NCBI GenBank assembly: GCA_013693955.1
Contig: CP059265.1
Location: 820,013-828,618, forward strand
Source of the DNA: Candidatus Thiothrix singaporensis
GTDB taxonomy: Bacteria; Pseudomonadota; Gammaproteobacteria; Thiotrichales; Thiotrichaceae
DNA length: 8,606 nt
Direction of reading: 5' to 3'
The position numbers and the translations under genes were made by a program. Below, in pieces: positions 6,105 to 8,606 of the stretch (positions are counted from its first letter, which is position 1; each line of letters begins with the position of its first letter). The notes under the pieces were generated by a model, which saw only the letters and a list, made by a program, of their open reading frames with translations, made no database searches and was not told the origin of the DNA.

Positions 6105-8606
6105 TTAATAATTAATTATCTTTTTTGCTTTCACTTTTTCGGCTCTTCTGCGATATTTTTTCATTTTAGTTTTCGATAAACATTGCTCTATTGGATTTAC
6201 AGGTTTGTCATCCACTCGAACAAAGGGAGAAATTAGCTTTTTAACTTTTATTCCTCCTCCTTTCCATTGCTCACAAGAGCGCTCTATATCTTCTGATAGA
6301 GAAGCTTTTGAATCTCTTTCTAAATTATATAGTGAATAGAGAGTTAGCTCATCAACACTACAAAAGCCAACATAGAATCCGGCAGCACATTCTGAAAATA
6401 AAACCCGCTCTAATTCTGCGAATTTAATTGAGCTTTTTTAGGTCTTATATCTATATCAGGTGTATAGTTTTTGTCTCAATCACACCTCCATTGAGTCTCC
6501 CACCAGTAAACTCAATTAACCCAGTATAGTCGATACTTAATTCAAGTTGGGAACAATCTGCAAAGTTCAGATGCATATCCTCATTTGAAGATATAGAAAT
6601 AATTGAATCATATATTTGAGGAGAATTTACCTTTACATTATGAAGTTGGCACTTTTTAAAAACACAATCTTTGATTTTCCAATTTCGAGCAGTTAAATAA
6701 GATAAATTTGCTCCAGCGAAATCGCAATTTTCAAACGTTGCATTAAGAACCTCTCTATTGCTGAAATCAATTCCATACAATATTTCATTTTGCAAGTTAA
6801 TCCCATCGAGAGACATTCTTTTTTGCCTAGTTTATTCGCCAATTTTAAGAGGTTTGTACTTTTTCTGCTATCTTTAGAATCAATGTATGCTTTTTCAATC
6901 GAGTTTATGACGGTACTTTTTAAGTTGAATTTTGATAATAAGTCATGAATTGTTTCAATAATTTCTGGATTAAATGCAGCCCATGAAAAACTATCGTAGT
7001 TATTTAGTATGAGATCATCAATTATTGCTCTGGCTATACAATATTCAAGAAATGCTGCGTGTTGGAACTCGAAGTTTCCAGAATTATTTTTACGTATAAA
7101 ACTACAGTTTCTAAGTGCGTTATTATATCTTTCTAAAGAAATCTCGCTGAGGTCAGAATATTGTTCTTTTATCGCTAAATTTATCTCATCATATGAAAAG
7201 TTTGTTTTCCCTAGGTTAAGACAGTTGATAGCTAATCTTTTAGTTATGATTAACCTAGATTTAGCATTTATAGGCGAATAGTTTTCATCGCGAACAAGCC
7301 ATTTATCTACTACATAATCAAATAAATCCAGTCTGGAATCCACTAGAGATAATTCTTGGTTATCTTTATAAACCTCAATTAGCAACGATAATAGCAATGG
7401 TTTCTTTGAAATTTCTTTTAGCGTATCTGATGAGTCAATCAATTTATAGAACTTATCATTTCCAGATATTCTATCTGCTATTTGTTTGACAGAATCAATT
7501 TCCAATGGTAAAAGCTCTATCAATTTGTATTTTGAAAAGCCTTCATCATTATAATTTAATAAAAATTTGATCTTACTGAAATAATCACGCATTGATAATC
7601 ATCTGAAACTTCCTCAATTGTTTTAATTTGTTCTTTTATTTCTTTTCTTGTGGAGCCGGGGCGAATCTTTTCAAATGCGTCAAAGAGAACTATCTTTTCT
7701 TTTTCATGATGGCGTTTCTTTGACTTGGAATTAGGTAATTTGCTTTTTAAATAATTTATAAAAAGCATGGATGAATCAATATCACTCTCCGGGTTGACAA
7801 TGTTACAATGAAATATATTCGCTAGATCATTAATTAATGTGGATTTCCCAGCTCCAGTTTCACCAGAAATTAGTAACATTAGTGGTTTTACATATCCTTT
7901 ATTTTCTTTTTTAGTTGTTCATAGCGCTCTAATCTTTCTTCTGGATATGATATAGAACTTCCATCTGCCCTTTCTTCAGACCTATCCCATAAATCAAGGT
8001 GATGTTGATATAGTATTTCAGAACGCTGCTCAAAATATTTAATTAAAGTATTGAATATTATTCGAATTGAATTACTATGCATATCCTTTTCAAATTTGCA
8101 TGGAATAGGCGCATTATTTTCATTGTGTTTTATTTTTATAGATGATACAGGATTGAAATCATTTAGTAAAAATGGTGGTGAGACCTTGGTTGAGATGTTT
8201 GATTTCTCTTTTATATAGGTTTCAATTTTCTTATTGAGCAGGCTTGTTTTATGATTTTCAAGAAACTCTCTGATCTCTTTGGTTATATTTAACCACCCAT
8301 CATCCCGACTTTTCCATTTTATTATGGGTTTTCCATTCCGTGGTAAAATTTGATATTTGCTAAATACTGAATTTTCCCAATCAACAGGTCGAACTACAAT
8401 TGGAAAAAGTGAAGCTTCTCCATGTTTGTGTTGTTTTATTGCTATTTGCAATTCTTTATCGTAACAATAATTAGATGCTAAAAAGCTGGGAGTAATCAAG
8501 AAAATAATTACATCTGCATCTTCAAGTTGTGAATCCAATTTATCCTCCCAAGTTCCCCCAGCAGGTATGCATCTATCAGTCCAAACTGAAATAACTTCTG
8601 TTCTTT
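6105..8606 (-). pseudogene. TIR-NACHT-pentapeptide-repeat protein (bacterial NLR-like), 5'-partial and frameshifted
   Basis: The reading frame runs off the right edge, so the true start is outside. From the edge: a TIR domain (RTEVISVWTDRCIPAGG, then ADVIIFLITPSFLASNYCYDKEL) with the expected catalytic glutamate at residue 51 of the fragment, in YDKEL; TIR domains of this class cleave NAD+. A charged linker follows, then NACHT: Walker A GETGAGKST (about 7841-7864), Walker B-like VLFDAFE and sensor-like VIISVRS. Next are the PLLLSLLIEVY helix and the FEFQHAAFLEYCIA motif of the NACHT winged helix. Then come pentapeptide repeats (LYGIDFSNREVLNATFENCD, then FAGANL) and a C-terminal domain I do not recognise, ending in a very basic tail (KMKKYRRRAEKVKAKK). 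Breaks, each one base short on the coding strand: T3 at 7898-7900, A5 at 7561-7565, T6 at 6819-6824, about 6473-6480, and T3 at 6423-6425. All catalytic motifs are intact, so the gene may be functional in the real genome. The role is likely abortive-infection-type defence, by analogy with TIR and NACHT immune proteins. Confidence 0.75.

Noticed and set aside
7009..7281. Plus-strand reading frame of 90 residues
   Set aside because: Antisense shadow of the NACHT winged-helix region, which carries recognisable motifs on the minus strand.

Overview
The window is an AT-rich, accessory-type bacterial region. Gene starts, Shine-Dalgarno-like sites and the tnpB-like remnants fit a Gram-negative bacterium, possibly an enterobacterial relative with many insertion sequences, but the sequence alone does not fix the taxon. 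It reads as a defence or conflict island: two NLR-like (STAND) loci on the minus strand, a RelE/ParE-fold protein paired with a TPR-like protein, and two degenerate IS200/IS605 (tnpB-type) remnants between the blocks. No housekeeping gene, tRNA, rRNA or CRISPR array was seen.

Layout from left to right. (1) At 33-709 (minus) lies a TPR-like helical protein. Just upstream of it, at 798-1389 (minus), is a protein with a RelE/ParE-type fold followed by a Gly-rich hydrophobic stretch and an acidic tail. Two mutually exclusive inverted repeats lie between them. (2) About 1440-1860 holds a decayed tnpB 3' end, a right-end-like hairpin and a structured repeat. A small unrecognised plus-strand ORF follows at 1907-2149, perhaps to 2184. 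(3) At 2414-5347 (minus) is a two-gene module. The first gene encodes a small adaptor-like protein. The second encodes a large NLR-like protein with degenerate nucleotide-binding motifs and a long helical C-terminus. The adaptor's C-terminus and the large protein's N-terminus carry the same FGDN..G.K.I motif. (4) About 5460-5940 holds a second tnpB remnant with the same structured repeat in the same orientation. (5) From 6105 to the right edge (minus) is a TIR-NACHT-pentapeptide-repeat protein whose N-terminus lies outside the window.

Every larger gene is broken into pieces by single-base frameshifts. When the frames are spliced by eye, continuous and sensible proteins result. Most shifts sit in or next to homopolymer runs and are mostly one base short, and none of the breaks requires a nonsense substitution. 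This is the pattern of homopolymer sequencing error or of very recent slippage-driven decay, not of old pseudogenes. I therefore annotate whole reconstructed genes, labelled pseudogene because they are interrupted as given, and list the breakpoints.

How they might work together (inference): both NLR-like loci would be sensors that trigger a suicidal or growth-arrest response. The TIR locus would do it by NAD+ depletion through its own TIR domain. The other would do it by signalling through the shared short motif to its small partner, which has a hydrophobic N-terminus. The RelE-fold/TPR pair looks like a third, toxin-like unit of unknown target.
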